From: Chloroflexota bacterium
GTDB lineage: Bacteria; Chloroflexota; Dormibacteria; CF-121
Assembly: GCA_005881715.1 (NCBI GenBank)
Contig: VBEE01000046.1
Location: 501 to 34,381, forward strand
DNA length: 33,881 nucleotides
Direction of reading: 5' to 3'
In this document: positions 18,832 to 28,211 of the stretch, one piece after another
How the letters are laid out: every line of letters begins with the position of its first letter
Position numbering within the stretch: the first letter of the stretch is position 1
The notes under the pieces: generated by a model
What the model saw: the letters and a program-made list of their open reading frames with translations, nothing else
What the model was told of the DNA's origin: nothing
Database searches by the model: none
Program-made: the position numbers and the translations under genes

Positions 18832-18920
18832 ACCGGCGTTCGCCGCTCGCGTAGGACGATCGGTTGCCGGCGCGTTATATTGGAAGCGACCGCTTGGATC
18901 ATGTGGACCGAGACGGAATC

Positions 18921-19754
18921 ATGCAGAAGCCGACCATCGCGATCATCGGACCCGGCCGTGCCGGTTCCGCGCTGGGGCGGGCACTCCGCTCGGCCGGCTA
19001 TCCCATCGCCGCCATCGGCGGCCGCAACCCGGATAACGTCCGCAACCTGGCTCAGGAGCTCGGCGCCCGCGCCTGCCAGAGCCCGGCCACGACGATCGAT
19101 CTTGCCGATCTGACCATCCTCGCCGTCCCCGATGACGTCATCCTGTCGCTGGCGACCGACATGGTCGACTCCCTCTGCTCCGCGGCGGGCAGGTCGGTTG
19201 TTCACCTGAGCGGAGCCCAGGACCGCGCCGCCCTGCGCCCTCTGGCGGAGCAGGCCGGCCTGCGAACGGGGGTCTTCCATCCCTTGCAAACCTTCCGCCG
19301 CGGCCCGCAGGCGGCAGAGAATGTGGCCGGTACCTACTTCGGGATCGACGCCGAGCCGCAGTTCCGCGATCAGCTGACGCAGCTCGCGCTGGGTATCGGC
19401 GGCCATCCCTTCGACCTCAGCGGCATCGACCGCGCGCTCTATCATGCCGCGGCCGTCTTCGCAGCGAACTATCCGACCACACTGCTCGCGGAAGCGATCG
19501 CGCTCGCCTCGCAGGCGGGGCTCGAGGCGGAGACGGCGCGACAGGGAATGACGACCTTGCTCGCGGGCGCCGTCAAAAATCTGGGCGAGCTCACGCCCGC
19601 CGAGGCGATCACCGGCCCGGCGTCGCGCGGCGACCAGGGCACGATCCAGCGACATCTCGATGCGCTGAAGAAGGATCCGGAGCTGCAACGGCTTTACCAA
19701 CTCCTCGCCGAGCGCACGAAACAGCTCAACCCCGACAAGGAGGCGGCCGCATGA
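18921..19754 (+). CDS. Rossmann-like + DUF2520 domain protein
   Basis: PTIAIIGPGRAGSALGRALRSAGYPIAAIGGRN...; upstream of panB/panC. Confidence 0.85.
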   Translation: MQKPTIAIIGPGRAGSALGRALRSAGYPIAAIGGRNPDNVRNLAQELGARACQSPATTIDLADLTILAVPDDVILSLATDMVDSLCSAAGRSVVHLSGAQDRAALRPLAEQAGLRTGVFHPLQTFRRGPQAAENVAGTYFGIDAEPQFRDQLTQLALGIGGHPFDLSGIDRALYHAAAVFAANYPTTLLAEAIALASQAGLEAETARQGMTTLLAGAVKNLGELTPAEAITGPASRGDQGTIQRHLDALKKDPELQRLYQLLAERTKQLNPDKEAAA

Positions 19755-20554
19755 CGACCAGCATCCGCGACTTGCGTAAATGGAAGACCGAAGGTAAGAC
19801 GTTCACGATGCTTACCGCCTACGACTACACGACCGCACGCTGGCTCGATCGCGCCGGCATCCCGGTGCTGCTGGTGGGTGACAGCCTCGGCATGACCATG
19901 CTCGGGTACCCCGACACGCTCAGCGTCACCATGGACGACATGATCCGCCACGCCAGCGCCGTCGTCCGTGGAGCGCCGAACGCGCTGGTGATCGGCGATC
20001 TGCCATTCATGGCGTATCACGCGTCGGCGGAAGACGCCATCCGCAACGCGGGCCGCTTTCTGCAGGAGGCGCGCGTCCAGGCGGTCAAGATGGAAGGCGG
20101 CGGGCGGGTCGTCGAGTACACGCGGCAGCTCGCTGCCATGGGTATCCCCGTGATGGCGCACCTCGGCCTGACGCCCACCTTTGTCAACCAGTTTGGCGGG
20201 TATCGGGTCCAGGGCCGCAGCGATGAGGCCGCGGAGCAGATCCTCAACGATGCGAAGGCCCTCGAAGAGGCGGGGGCGTTCGCCGTCGTACTGGAGGGCA
20301 TCCCAAGCGCCCTGGGCGAGCGGGTGACGAAGGCGCTGGCGATTCCCACGATCGGCATCGGCGCCGGGCCGCGCTGCGACGCCCAGGTGCTCGTCATTCA
20401 GGACGTCCTCGGACTGACGCCCGACCACGTCGCGAAATTTGTTCGCCAGTACGCCAAACTTGGCGAGGCGATCGAGGCCGCCGCTCGCGAGTTCGACCAG
20501 GACGTGCGGACCGGCGCCTTCCCCACCCCTGAGCACGAGTACTCCGCCCGCTAA
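19751..20554 (+). CDS. panB: 3-methyl-2-oxobutanoate hydroxymethyltransferase
   Basis: TMLTAYDYTTARWLDRAGIPVLLVGDSLGMTMLGY, VKMEGGG, PTIGIGAGPRCDAQVLVIQDVLGL. Confidence 0.96.
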   Translation: MTTSIRDLRKWKTEGKTFTMLTAYDYTTARWLDRAGIPVLLVGDSLGMTMLGYPDTLSVTMDDMIRHASAVVRGAPNALVIGDLPFMAYHASAEDAIRNAGRFLQEARVQAVKMEGGGRVVEYTRQLAAMGIPVMAHLGLTPTFVNQFGGYRVQGRSDEAAEQILNDAKALEEAGAFAVVLEGIPSALGERVTKALAIPTIGIGAGPRCDAQVLVIQDVLGLTPDHVAKFVRQYAKLGEAIEAAAREFDQDVRTGAFPTPEHEYSAR

Positions 20555-20576
20555 ACCGCTCCTCATCGAGTCGGCG

Positions 20577-21410
20577 ATGGCCATGCAGGAGCAGGCGATC
20601 GCCTGGCGTCAGGCCGGCGAGGATATTGGCTTCGTCCCCACGATGGGCGCGCTCCACGCGGGGCACGAGCGGCTGGTGACGCGTGCCCGGCGGGAGAACC
20701 AGCGCGTGATCGTCAGCATCTTCGTCAACCCAACCCAGTTCGGGCCCAATGAAGACTTCGCCAGCTATCCCCGTTCCTTCGAGGCGGATCGTGCTCGGCT
20801 GGAGGCGCTCGGCGTGGACGCAATCTTCAATCCGTCAGTCGACCAGATCTATCCGTCCAGCTTCAAGACCCGGGTCGATCCCGGGCCGCTCGCCGAGCTG
20901 CTGGAGGGAAAAAGCCGGCCGGGCCACTTCGCCGGCGTGCTCACGGTCGTGCTCAAGCTCTTCCAGCTGACCCAGCCGAAGCGCGCCTATTTCGGCCAGA
21001 AGGACTTCCAGCAGGTGGTCCTGGTGCGCCAGCTGGTTCGCGACTTCGCGCTCCCGGTCCGGATCGTGGCGGTGCCCACCGTTCGTGAGCCGGACGGCCT
21101 GGCGATCAGCTCGCGCAACGCCTACCTTGGGCCGCCGCAGCGGGCCGTGGCGCCTTCGATCCACAATGCGCTGGACGGAGCGTCCAATGCGTTCGGCGCC
21201 GGTGTGACCGACCCCGCCGAATTGGAGGCGATCGTGCGGCACCTCCTCGACGGTACGCCTGGCGTGGCGATCGACTATGTGGCGGTGGTCGACGATACCA
21301 CGCTCCGTCGCCCGGTCCGGACCATTGCGGGCAATGTTTTGGCGGTCGCTGTTAAACTTGGACCAATCAGATTGATCGACAACGTCGTTTTAGGAGCAGA
21401 GCGCCTCTGA
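20577..21410 (+). CDS. panC: Pantothenate synthetase
   Basis: GFVPTMGALHAGHERLV, IVSIFVNPTQFGPNEDFASYPR, SSRNAYL; exact start uncertain (possibly about 20529). Confidence 0.95.
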   Translation: MAMQEQAIAWRQAGEDIGFVPTMGALHAGHERLVTRARRENQRVIVSIFVNPTQFGPNEDFASYPRSFEADRARLEALGVDAIFNPSVDQIYPSSFKTRVDPGPLAELLEGKSRPGHFAGVLTVVLKLFQLTQPKRAYFGQKDFQQVVLVRQLVRDFALPVRIVAVPTVREPDGLAISSRNAYLGPPQRAVAPSIHNALDGASNAFGAGVTDPAELEAIVRHLLDGTPGVAIDYVAVVDDTTLRRPVRTIAGNVLAVAVKLGPIRLIDNVVLGAERL

Positions 21411-21475
21411 GTTCAGTCCGGCGCTCGAAAGCGAAGGGGCGCGCAACAACTTCAAAGGTCAAGGCGAAGCCGTCC

Positions 21476-22660
21476 GTGAAATCGGCACGCCCGAAGTCGG
21501 CGGAGCCCGCCCGCAAGGGGTCCTCGGTCGCCCGGAAAACGGCGGTCGCCACCCGATCGGCCTCGAAGCCGGCCGCCCAGCGCAGCCAGCCCGCCCCCCC
21601 GCCAACCCCCCTGCCGCCTCCGCCGGTGGTTGCCCAGCCAGCGCCGGTCCAGCCGCCCCTGGCGCCGGGCGTGCCCATCATGCCCTTCCCCCGGCCGACC
21701 ATCCTTGGCCTGGGGTCGCCCTGGCGGACCGCCGGGCGCCCGCCCGGGATGCCCCCGCGTCCCAGCCCGCCGCCCCACCCGCCGGCGGCCCAACCGCGGC
21801 CGGCCGCCGTCCCGGTCGTCACCATGAAATTCCCGATGAGTGCGGTCGACAAGCTGATCAAGGAGGCGCTGGCCGAGGACGTCGGTGACGGCGACCTGAC
21901 GAGCGAATCACTCTTTCCTGGAAAGGTGAAGGCGCGCGGCAAGCTGATTGCCAACGAAGAAGGCGTCCTCGCTGGGCTGCCAATCTTCAAGCGGGTTTTC
22001 GAGCTGGTCGACAAGAACATCACGTTCGAGCCGCGTGCCACCGACGGCATGGCGTTGGCCGGTGGCCAGCTGGTCGCCCGGATCTCGGGGCCCGCGGTCA
22101 GCGTCCTGCGAGCCGAGCGCACCGCGCTGAACTTCCTGCAACTGCTGTCCGGGATCGCCTCCCAGACCGCGAAGTTTGCCAACGCCGTCAAGGGGACCAA
22201 GACGCGCATCCTCGACACCCGTCGCACAACCCCGGGCCTGCGGTTCCTGGAAAAGTACGCGGTCGAGGTCGGCGGCGGCGTCAGCGTGCAGAAGGGGCTG
22301 GCCGATCGGCTGGTCGTGACCGAATCGCACCTGGCGCTCAGCGAGGGTGTCCCGAACATCGTCAGGCAGCTGCGCAAGGCACACCCGGGCAAGCGGATCG
22401 AGCTCACCGTGACGAACATGCAGGAGCTCGACCAGGCGTTGATGTCGAAGGTCAATGTGCTCTTGCTGGAGAACTTCCCTCCGGGCCAGGTTCGGCAGGC
22501 GATCGCGCTGGTGCAGGGGCGTGCCAAGGTGGAGATCACCGGCAAGGTCGGTCTTGACAACGCGCGAGCCTATGCCCTCGCCGGCGTCGACTACATCTCG
22601 GTCAGCCAGCTGACGCAATCCGTGAAGGCGTTCGACTTCAGTTTCCGCGTCACGCGATGA
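21476..22660 (+). CDS. nadC: Nicotinate-nucleotide pyrophosphorylase (carboxylating) with possible basic/proline-rich N-terminal extension; canonical domain starts about 21824
   Basis: LAEDVGDGDLTSESLF, RTALNFLQLLSGIASQTAKFANAVKGTKTRILDTRRTTPGLR; upstream frame stays open. Confidence 0.92.
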   Translation: MKSARPKSAEPARKGSSVARKTAVATRSASKPAAQRSQPAPPPTPLPPPPVVAQPAPVQPPLAPGVPIMPFPRPTILGLGSPWRTAGRPPGMPPRPSPPPHPPAAQPRPAAVPVVTMKFPMSAVDKLIKEALAEDVGDGDLTSESLFPGKVKARGKLIANEEGVLAGLPIFKRVFELVDKNITFEPRATDGMALAGGQLVARISGPAVSVLRAERTALNFLQLLSGIASQTAKFANAVKGTKTRILDTRRTTPGLRFLEKYAVEVGGGVSVQKGLADRLVVTESHLALSEGVPNIVRQLRKAHPGKRIELTVTNMQELDQALMSKVNVLLLENFPPGQVRQAIALVQGRAKVEITGKVGLDNARAYALAGVDYISVSQLTQSVKAFDFSFRVTR

Positions 22661-23121
22661 GCGAACCTGAGATTCGTGAGTTGTACCGCCGTCTGCTGGA
22701 CGGCTGGAACCGCCGCGACGGCGCGGCCTTTGCGGCGCCATTCGCCGAGGATGGCGACGTGGTCGGATTCGACGGCAGCCAGATCTCGGGTCGCGCCCGG
22801 ATTGCCGCGGAGATGGAGCGCATCTTCAACGACCATGCGACCGGTACCTACGTCGGCAAAGTCCAGGGCGTGCGGATGCTCGGTCCTCAAACCGCGGTCG
22901 TGCGGGCGGTGGCGGGGGTCATTCCGGCGGGGCACGCAGACCTTGATCCCAAACTCAATTCCGTGCAAGCGCTCGTCGCCGAGCAATCTGATGGCCGGTG
23001 GCAGATCGTCCTTTACCAGAACACGCCGGCGCAGTTCCACGGCCGCCCGGACCTGGCCGAGAGCCTGACGAGCGAGCTGCGAAGCCGGTTAGTGGTAGAC
23101 GGGGGCCGCGACCGGCGCTAG
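22657..23121 (+). CDS. SnoaL/DUF4440-like (SgcJ family) protein
   Basis: ELYRRLLDGWNRRDGAAFAAPFAEDGDVVGFDGSQISGRARIAAEM; ATGA overlap with nadC. Confidence 0.85.
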   Translation: MSEPEIRELYRRLLDGWNRRDGAAFAAPFAEDGDVVGFDGSQISGRARIAAEMERIFNDHATGTYVGKVQGVRMLGPQTAVVRAVAGVIPAGHADLDPKLNSVQALVAEQSDGRWQIVLYQNTPAQFHGRPDLAESLTSELRSRLVVDGGRDRR

Positions 23122-23958
23122 TTCGGGCAGCGGGCGGCGTTTGCGCCGGGTGTCCAGGATTTCACAGGCGAATCGATATCCCTCGTGCAGGTAGAAGTCG
23201 GTGGCGCTGAAATCCATGGAGTGGCGTAAGAAGCCGGCGTCGGGCCGCAGGTGGATGATCTCGACCGACCGCCCCATCTGCTTGATCGTCCAGCGAGTCC
23301 GGTGCTGGGCGGCGATCTGGAACGTATGGTCGACGATGGCGTTCATCGATCCCAGCGGTGCGGGCAGCCGCCCTGCATAGCCGGAGTCCAATACGTAAAT
23401 CCGCCGGGCTCCCAGCTCGATGGCGGTGTCGAGCCCGGTCGGATCGACCAGCCCGCCGTCCACGTGTTGCCTCCCCTCGATGATCACCGGCGGGAAGACG
23501 CCGGGGATTGCCGACGACGCCAGCACCGCCGGTCCGAGCGGACCGTGCGAGAACACCGCCTTCGTTCCCAGCGTCAGGTCGATGGCGACAGTGTGGAGCG
23601 GCACCGCCAGGTCTTCGAAGTTGTGCACTTGCAGGTGCCGGGCAACGAACCGGGACAGCCCGCCGCCTTCATAGAGCGACGGTTTGCGCCGCACCATGTT
23701 CCGGGCGGCCCGCCACCAGACGATGTCGAGCGTGCGGCGCGTCACCTGGCGCCAGACTTCCTCCAGCTTCTTTACCCACTCCAGGTCGGGGCGGTGGGCA
23801 AGCCAGGCACCGTTCCAAGCGCCGATCGACACCCCCACCACGAAGTCCGGCGTGATGTCCCGCTCGATCAGGGCCCGCAGCATGCCGACCTGGACGGCCC
23901 CGCGCGCCCCACCCCCCGAAATCGCAAACGCGGTCCTGTCCCGCCGCAAGTGCAGCAT
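23089..23958 (-). CDS. Patatin-like phospholipase
   Basis: GGGARGAVQVGML oxyanion motif, GVSIGAWNG (GxSxG), DGG motif (HVDGGLVDPTG). Confidence 0.92.
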   Translation of the reverse strand: MLHLRRDRTAFAISGGGARGAVQVGMLRALIERDITPDFVVGVSIGAWNGAWLAHRPDLEWVKKLEEVWRQVTRRTLDIVWWRAARNMVRRKPSLYEGGGLSRFVARHLQVHNFEDLAVPLHTVAIDLTLGTKAVFSHGPLGPAVLASSAIPGVFPPVIIEGRQHVDGGLVDPTGLDTAIELGARRIYVLDSGYAGRLPAPLGSMNAIVDHTFQIAAQHRTRWTIKQMGRSVEIIHLRPDAGFLRHSMDFSATDFYLHEGYRFACEILDTRRKRRPLPELAPVAAPVYH

Positions 23959-23967
23959 GCCCAGTTT

Positions 23968-23974
23968 TAGTTTA
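23968..23974. promoter_or_regulatory. Symmetric -10 element TAGTTTA
   Basis: - strand TAAACT placed 10 nt before the patatin ATG; + strand TAGTTT toward rpsA. Confidence 0.45.
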
Positions 23975-24055
23975 TGCAAGCATTGGACGCTACGTCTATT
24001 CCTGACTTCACATTCGACCTTCACGCGCGCGCGGAGAGCGCATCATGCTGCTTGC

Positions 24056-24061
24056 TATACT
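24056..24061 (+). promoter_or_regulatory. Extended -10 upstream of rpsA
   Basis: TTGC-TATACT (TGn extended -10). Confidence 0.55.
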
Positions 24062-24136
24062 TCGGTGTGACTCGCGCTCCTGCCTACAACCTGACGACCA
24101 ACGAGTTCCAATAACACAAGGTGGTGGCCTACTGGA

Positions 24137-25363
24137 TTGTCTGAATTCGAGCTTTCTCAGGACTCGTCCGACTCGCAGAACGGAAGCGCAGCGACGATGG
24201 AGGAGTTCCTCAATCAGGAGGAAGCTTCTAACAAGCGCCTAGCCCACGGCGACATCATCGACGGCGTCGTCGTCCGGGTCGATCCCGATGAGGTCCTGGT
24301 CGATGTCGGCTCGAAATCCGAAGGGGTAATCTCCAGCCGGGAGCTGGGCACCCGCGAGGCCGGGACCCCCGACCTGCATTCCGGTGACCGGATCAAGGTC
24401 TTCGTCCTCCAGCCTGAGAATGAGGACGGCAACGTCGTCCTCTCGTTGCGTCGGGCGCGCGCGGAGTCGGTCTGGGTCAAGGCGCAGGAGCAGCAGGTGT
24501 CCGGCGAGATGATGGATGCCGAGGTGCGCGAGCAGAATAAGGGCGGGCTGATCGTGAACATCCTGGGCCTGCGCGGCTTCCTGCCCACCTCTCAGGTCTC
24601 CCGCACCTACAGCGCGAACCTGCAGGAGCTGGTCGGGCAGCGGATCGGCGTCAAGATCCTCGAGGTCAACCGCAAGCGCAACCGGCTGATCGTCAGCCAG
24701 AAAGCCGCCTTCGACGAGGACCGCGCCCGCCAGCGTGGTGAGCTGTTCGAAAAACTCAAGGTCGGCGATGAGATCGAGGGCAAGGTGTCGGGCCTGACCA
24801 CTTACGGCGCCTTCGTCAATCTGGGCGCCGCCGACGGCCTGATCCATATCTCCGAGCTCTCCTGGGACCGGGTGGCGAATGTCGCCGACGTCCTCCAGGT
24901 CGGCCAGGACATCCGGGTCAAGGTCATCAAGCTGGATCCGGATACGTCGCGCATTTCCCTCAGCCTGCGGCAGCTCGGTCAGGACCCCTGGGATCACATC
25001 GAGAAGCGGTTTCCGCCCGGCGCCATCGTGGAAGGCGAGGTGACCAAGATCAAGAAGTACGGGGCCTTTCTCCAGATCGGCGACGGCATCGAGGGTCTGT
25101 TGCACATCTCGGAGCTCGCCTGGGAGCACGTCGAGCACACCGAAGATGTGGTCCAGGTCGGCCAGAAACTACGGGTCCGCGTGTTGCAGGCGGATCGGAG
25201 CCGCCGGCGGATCAGTCTCTCGCTCAAGCAGGCCGAGGAACCCGCCGACGGTGGCCGCCCCGAGGCTGGAGACGTGTCCGATTATCCGGGCGAGATCGAG
25301 CGGGTGCCGGAGAGTGAGCGCGCGCCCGTCTACGCCGAGGTCAGCGCAGCCCCGCAAGAATAG
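24137..25363 (+). CDS. rpsA: 30S ribosomal protein S1 (four S1 domains)
   Basis: Repeated S1 domains including GAFVNLGAADGLIHISELSWDRV and GAFLQIGDGIEGLLHISELAWEHV. Confidence 0.93.
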   Translation: MSEFELSQDSSDSQNGSAATMEEFLNQEEASNKRLAHGDIIDGVVVRVDPDEVLVDVGSKSEGVISSRELGTREAGTPDLHSGDRIKVFVLQPENEDGNVVLSLRRARAESVWVKAQEQQVSGEMMDAEVREQNKGGLIVNILGLRGFLPTSQVSRTYSANLQELVGQRIGVKILEVNRKRNRLIVSQKAAFDEDRARQRGELFEKLKVGDEIEGKVSGLTTYGAFVNLGAADGLIHISELSWDRVANVADVLQVGQDIRVKVIKLDPDTSRISLSLRQLGQDPWDHIEKRFPPGAIVEGEVTKIKKYGAFLQIGDGIEGLLHISELAWEHVEHTEDVVQVGQKLRVRVLQADRSRRRISLSLKQAEEPADGGRPEAGDVSDYPGEIERVPESERAPVYAEVSAAPQE

Positions 25364-25430
25364 CGGCAATCGGCAGTCGCCACGCTAAGGGATTATTAGA
25401 GTCTGGCGCGTATTCACGCCGAATTTGCGC

Positions 25431-25582
25431 TATGCTTCCGAGAACGATTGTTTAGGCATACCCGCGGAGTGGTAACTCCCTAACGTCTCAGCAGGCGGGC
25501 CGTCCCGCAGTTCGAGTGCGAAAGTCTTGCGAGAATCCGGGTATCGTAATAACTAGCAGACAAGTCAGTCGGAGGATTTTGG
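25431..25582 (+). promoter_or_regulatory. clpC promoter (TATGCT) and long leader with several potential helices
   Basis: ATACCCG(25458-25464)/CGGGTAT(25538-25544) enclosing GGAGT-GGTA-ACTCC and GCGGG-CCGT-CCCGC hairpins; SD GGAGG at 25571. Confidence 0.45.
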
Positions 25583-28077
25583 TTGTACCCCTTTGAACGA
25601 TTTACGGAGCGAGCGAAGAAGGTCCTGACGCTGGCCCAGGAAGAGGCCGAGCGCTCGCACCATTCCTATATCGGCACCGAGCACCTGCTGCTCGGATTGC
25701 TGCGCGAGGGCGAAGGCCTCGCCGCCAAGGTGCTCAACAACCTCGGCGTCGAGATCAACAAGGTCCGCGCCACCATCGAGTCGGTGCTGGGGCGTAACGA
25801 ACGCATCATCATCCAGCAGATCATCCCCACCTCCCGGGTGAAGAAGGTCATCGAGATCTCCTTCGAGGAAGCCCGTCGGATGGGCAACAACTACGTCGGC
25901 ACCGAGCACCTGTTGCTCGGGCTGCTGATCGAGGGCGAGGGCATCGCCGCTCACGTGCTCGAAGACCTGGGCGCGAACCTGGAGAAGGTCCGCGGCGAGA
26001 TCGATCGGTTGCTCCACGAGAGCGGCCTCGATGAGGAAGCGACCCAGAGCAAGAAGCCGTCCAAGACACCGCTGCTCGACCAGTTCTGCCGCGACCTCAC
26101 CGACCTGGCCGCCAAGAACACGCTCGACCCCGTGATCGGTCGCGAGACGGAGATCGAGCGGGTGGTGCAGATCCTGTCGCGCCGGACGAAGAACAACCCG
26201 GCGCTGATCGGGGAGCCCGGCGTCGGCAAGACGGCGATCGCGGAGGGCCTCGCCCAGCAGATCGTCCTCGGCAACATCCCGGAGTCGCTACGCGGCAAGC
26301 GAGTGCTGACGCTCGACATGGGTGCACTGGTCGCCGGCACCAAGTACCGCGGCGAGTTCGAGGAGCGCTTGAAGAAGATCCTGGACGAGATCCGGTCCAG
26401 CCGGGAGGTCGTGCTCTTCATCGATGAGCTGCATACCCTGGTCGGCGCCGGCGCCGCCGAAGGCGCGATCGACGCGGCCAACATCCTCAAGCCCGCGCTC
26501 GCCCGCGGCGAGATCCAGTGCATCGGTGCCACCACCCTGAACGAGTACCGCAAGTACATCGAGAAGGACGCCGCCCTCGAGCGGCGCTTCCAGCCCGTCT
26601 TCGTCGACGAGCCGTCGCTCATCGAGACGATCTCCATCCTGCACGGCGTCAAGGCCCTCTACGAGAAGCACCACCGGGTCAAGGTCACCGACAAGGCGAT
26701 CAAGGCGGCCGCCGAGCTGTCGGTCCGCTACGTATCTGACCGCTCCTTGCCGGACAAGGCCATCGATCTGATGGACGAGGCGTCGGCGCGCGTCCGCATG
26801 AAGTTGACGACGACGCCGCCGGAACTGAAGACGATGCAGAAGGAGATCCGCGAGCTCCAGATCAAGAAGGAAGAGGCGATCGCCAATCAGGACTACGAAA
26901 CGGCGGCCTCCTTCCGGGACAAGGAGAAGAAGCTCAAGGATAAATACGTCAAGGAAGAGATGGAGTGGCGCGACAAACTTGGCGCCACCGTCCCCGAAGT
27001 GGACGAGGAGAACATCGCCGAGATCGTCAGCTCCTGGACCGGCGTGCCGGTGTCGCGCCTCGTCGAGGAGGAGACCACCCGACTGATGCGGATGGAGGAG
27101 GACATCCACGCCCGTCGGCACGCGCCGGCCTCAAGGACACGAAGCGGCCGATCGGCTCGTTCATCTTCCTCGGGCCGACCGGCGTCGGCAAGACGGAATT
27201 AGCCCGACAGTTGGCCCGCTTCCTCTTCGACAACGAGGAGGCGATCGTCCGCCTCGACATGTCGGAGTTCATGGAGCGCCACACGACGGCGCGGCTGGTC
27301 GGTTCACCGCCCGGCTACGTCGGCTACGACGAAGGCGGCCAGCTGACCGAGGCGATCCGCCGGCGGCCCTATTCCGTGGTGCTGTTCGACGAGATCGAGA
27401 AGGCGCACCCGGAAGTCTTCAACATGCTGTTGCAGATCCTGGAGGATGGCCGGCTGGCGGATGCGAAAGGCAAGCAGGTCAACTTCGCCAACACGATCGT
27501 GATCATGACCTCGAACATCGGCGTGACGAATCTTCAGCAGGCGACCACCTCCATGGGCTTCCAGCCGTCGATGCCGAGTACCTCACAGGAAGAGAAAGAG
27601 CACGGCAAGATGCGCGAGAAGATCATGGACGAGCTCAAGAAGACCTTCCGTCCCGAGTTCCTCAACCGCGTCGATGCCGTAGTGGTCTTCAAGGCGCTCT
27701 CCCCGGCGGAGATGCGGCAGATCGTCGATCTGCTGGTCTTCAAGGTGGCGCAGCGACTCGAGGAGCACGAAATGAAGCTCGAGGGCACCGCCGAGGCCAA
27801 GGACTACCTGGGCAAGGAGGGTTACGACCGGATCTACGGCGCCCGCCCGCTGCGGCGCGTGATCCAGCGCCTGATCGAAGACCCGTTGTCCGAGACGCTG
27901 CTGACCACCAAGTTCAGCGCCGGCGACTCCGTGCTGGTCGAAATGGTCGATGGCCAGATCAAGCTGACGCCGAGCCAGAAGCCGCGCGAGCCAAAGGCCG
28001 AAAAGCCGGAGAAGCCCGAAAAGCCGGAGAAGCCGCCCAAGGAGCCGGTCGCCGGCAAGGGTAAGGGCGAAAGCTAG
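25583..28077 (+). pseudogene. clpC: ATP-dependent Clp protease ATP-binding subunit ClpC, reading frame disrupted near 27112-27122
   Basis: ORF 25583-27202 holds N-domain repeats, D1 ([19 protein letters not shown]) and coiled coil; ORF 26965-28077 holds D2 ([19 protein letters not shown]). Conserved V-I-G-Q...R-R linker between them is missing. Confidence 0.88.
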
Positions 28078-28090
28078 GACTCAAAGACGA

Positions 28091-28124
28091 AAAACCGCCG
28101 GAATCGGTCCGGCGGTTTTCTTTT
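28091..28124 (+). terminator. Intrinsic terminator after clpC
   Basis: AAAACCGCCGGA-ATCGG-TCCGGCGGTTTT 12-bp stem followed by CTTTT. Confidence 0.92.
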
Positions 28125-28138
28125 CACCGCCAACGGCC

Positions 28139-28144
28139 TATAGT
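28139..28144 (+). promoter_or_regulatory. Candidate -10 (TATAGT) of SnoaL pair
   Basis: TATAGT just downstream of the clpC terminator. Confidence 0.4.
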
Positions 28145-28211
28145 CGGGCCTGAGGAGCGGTCATCCCGGCCACGGGCCGGATCGAGCCCAATGGGCTCAA
28201 GGAGGTCGAAC

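Noticed and set aside
25458-25544. clpC leader as a tRNA or tRNA-Sec-like gene (7-bp closing stem, 87 nt)
   Set aside because: No T-arm next to the 3' acceptor strand, no plausible anticodon arm, no G53-C61; better described as an unassigned leader structure
28003-28040. KPE-rich repeats at the ClpC C-terminus
   Set aside because: Short low-complexity tail; common, and not enough to suggest a function
26965-28077. clpC as two separate genes or programmed frameshift
   Set aside because: The second frame has no plausible start of its own and conserved residues are missing at the junction, which fits a deletion rather than recoding
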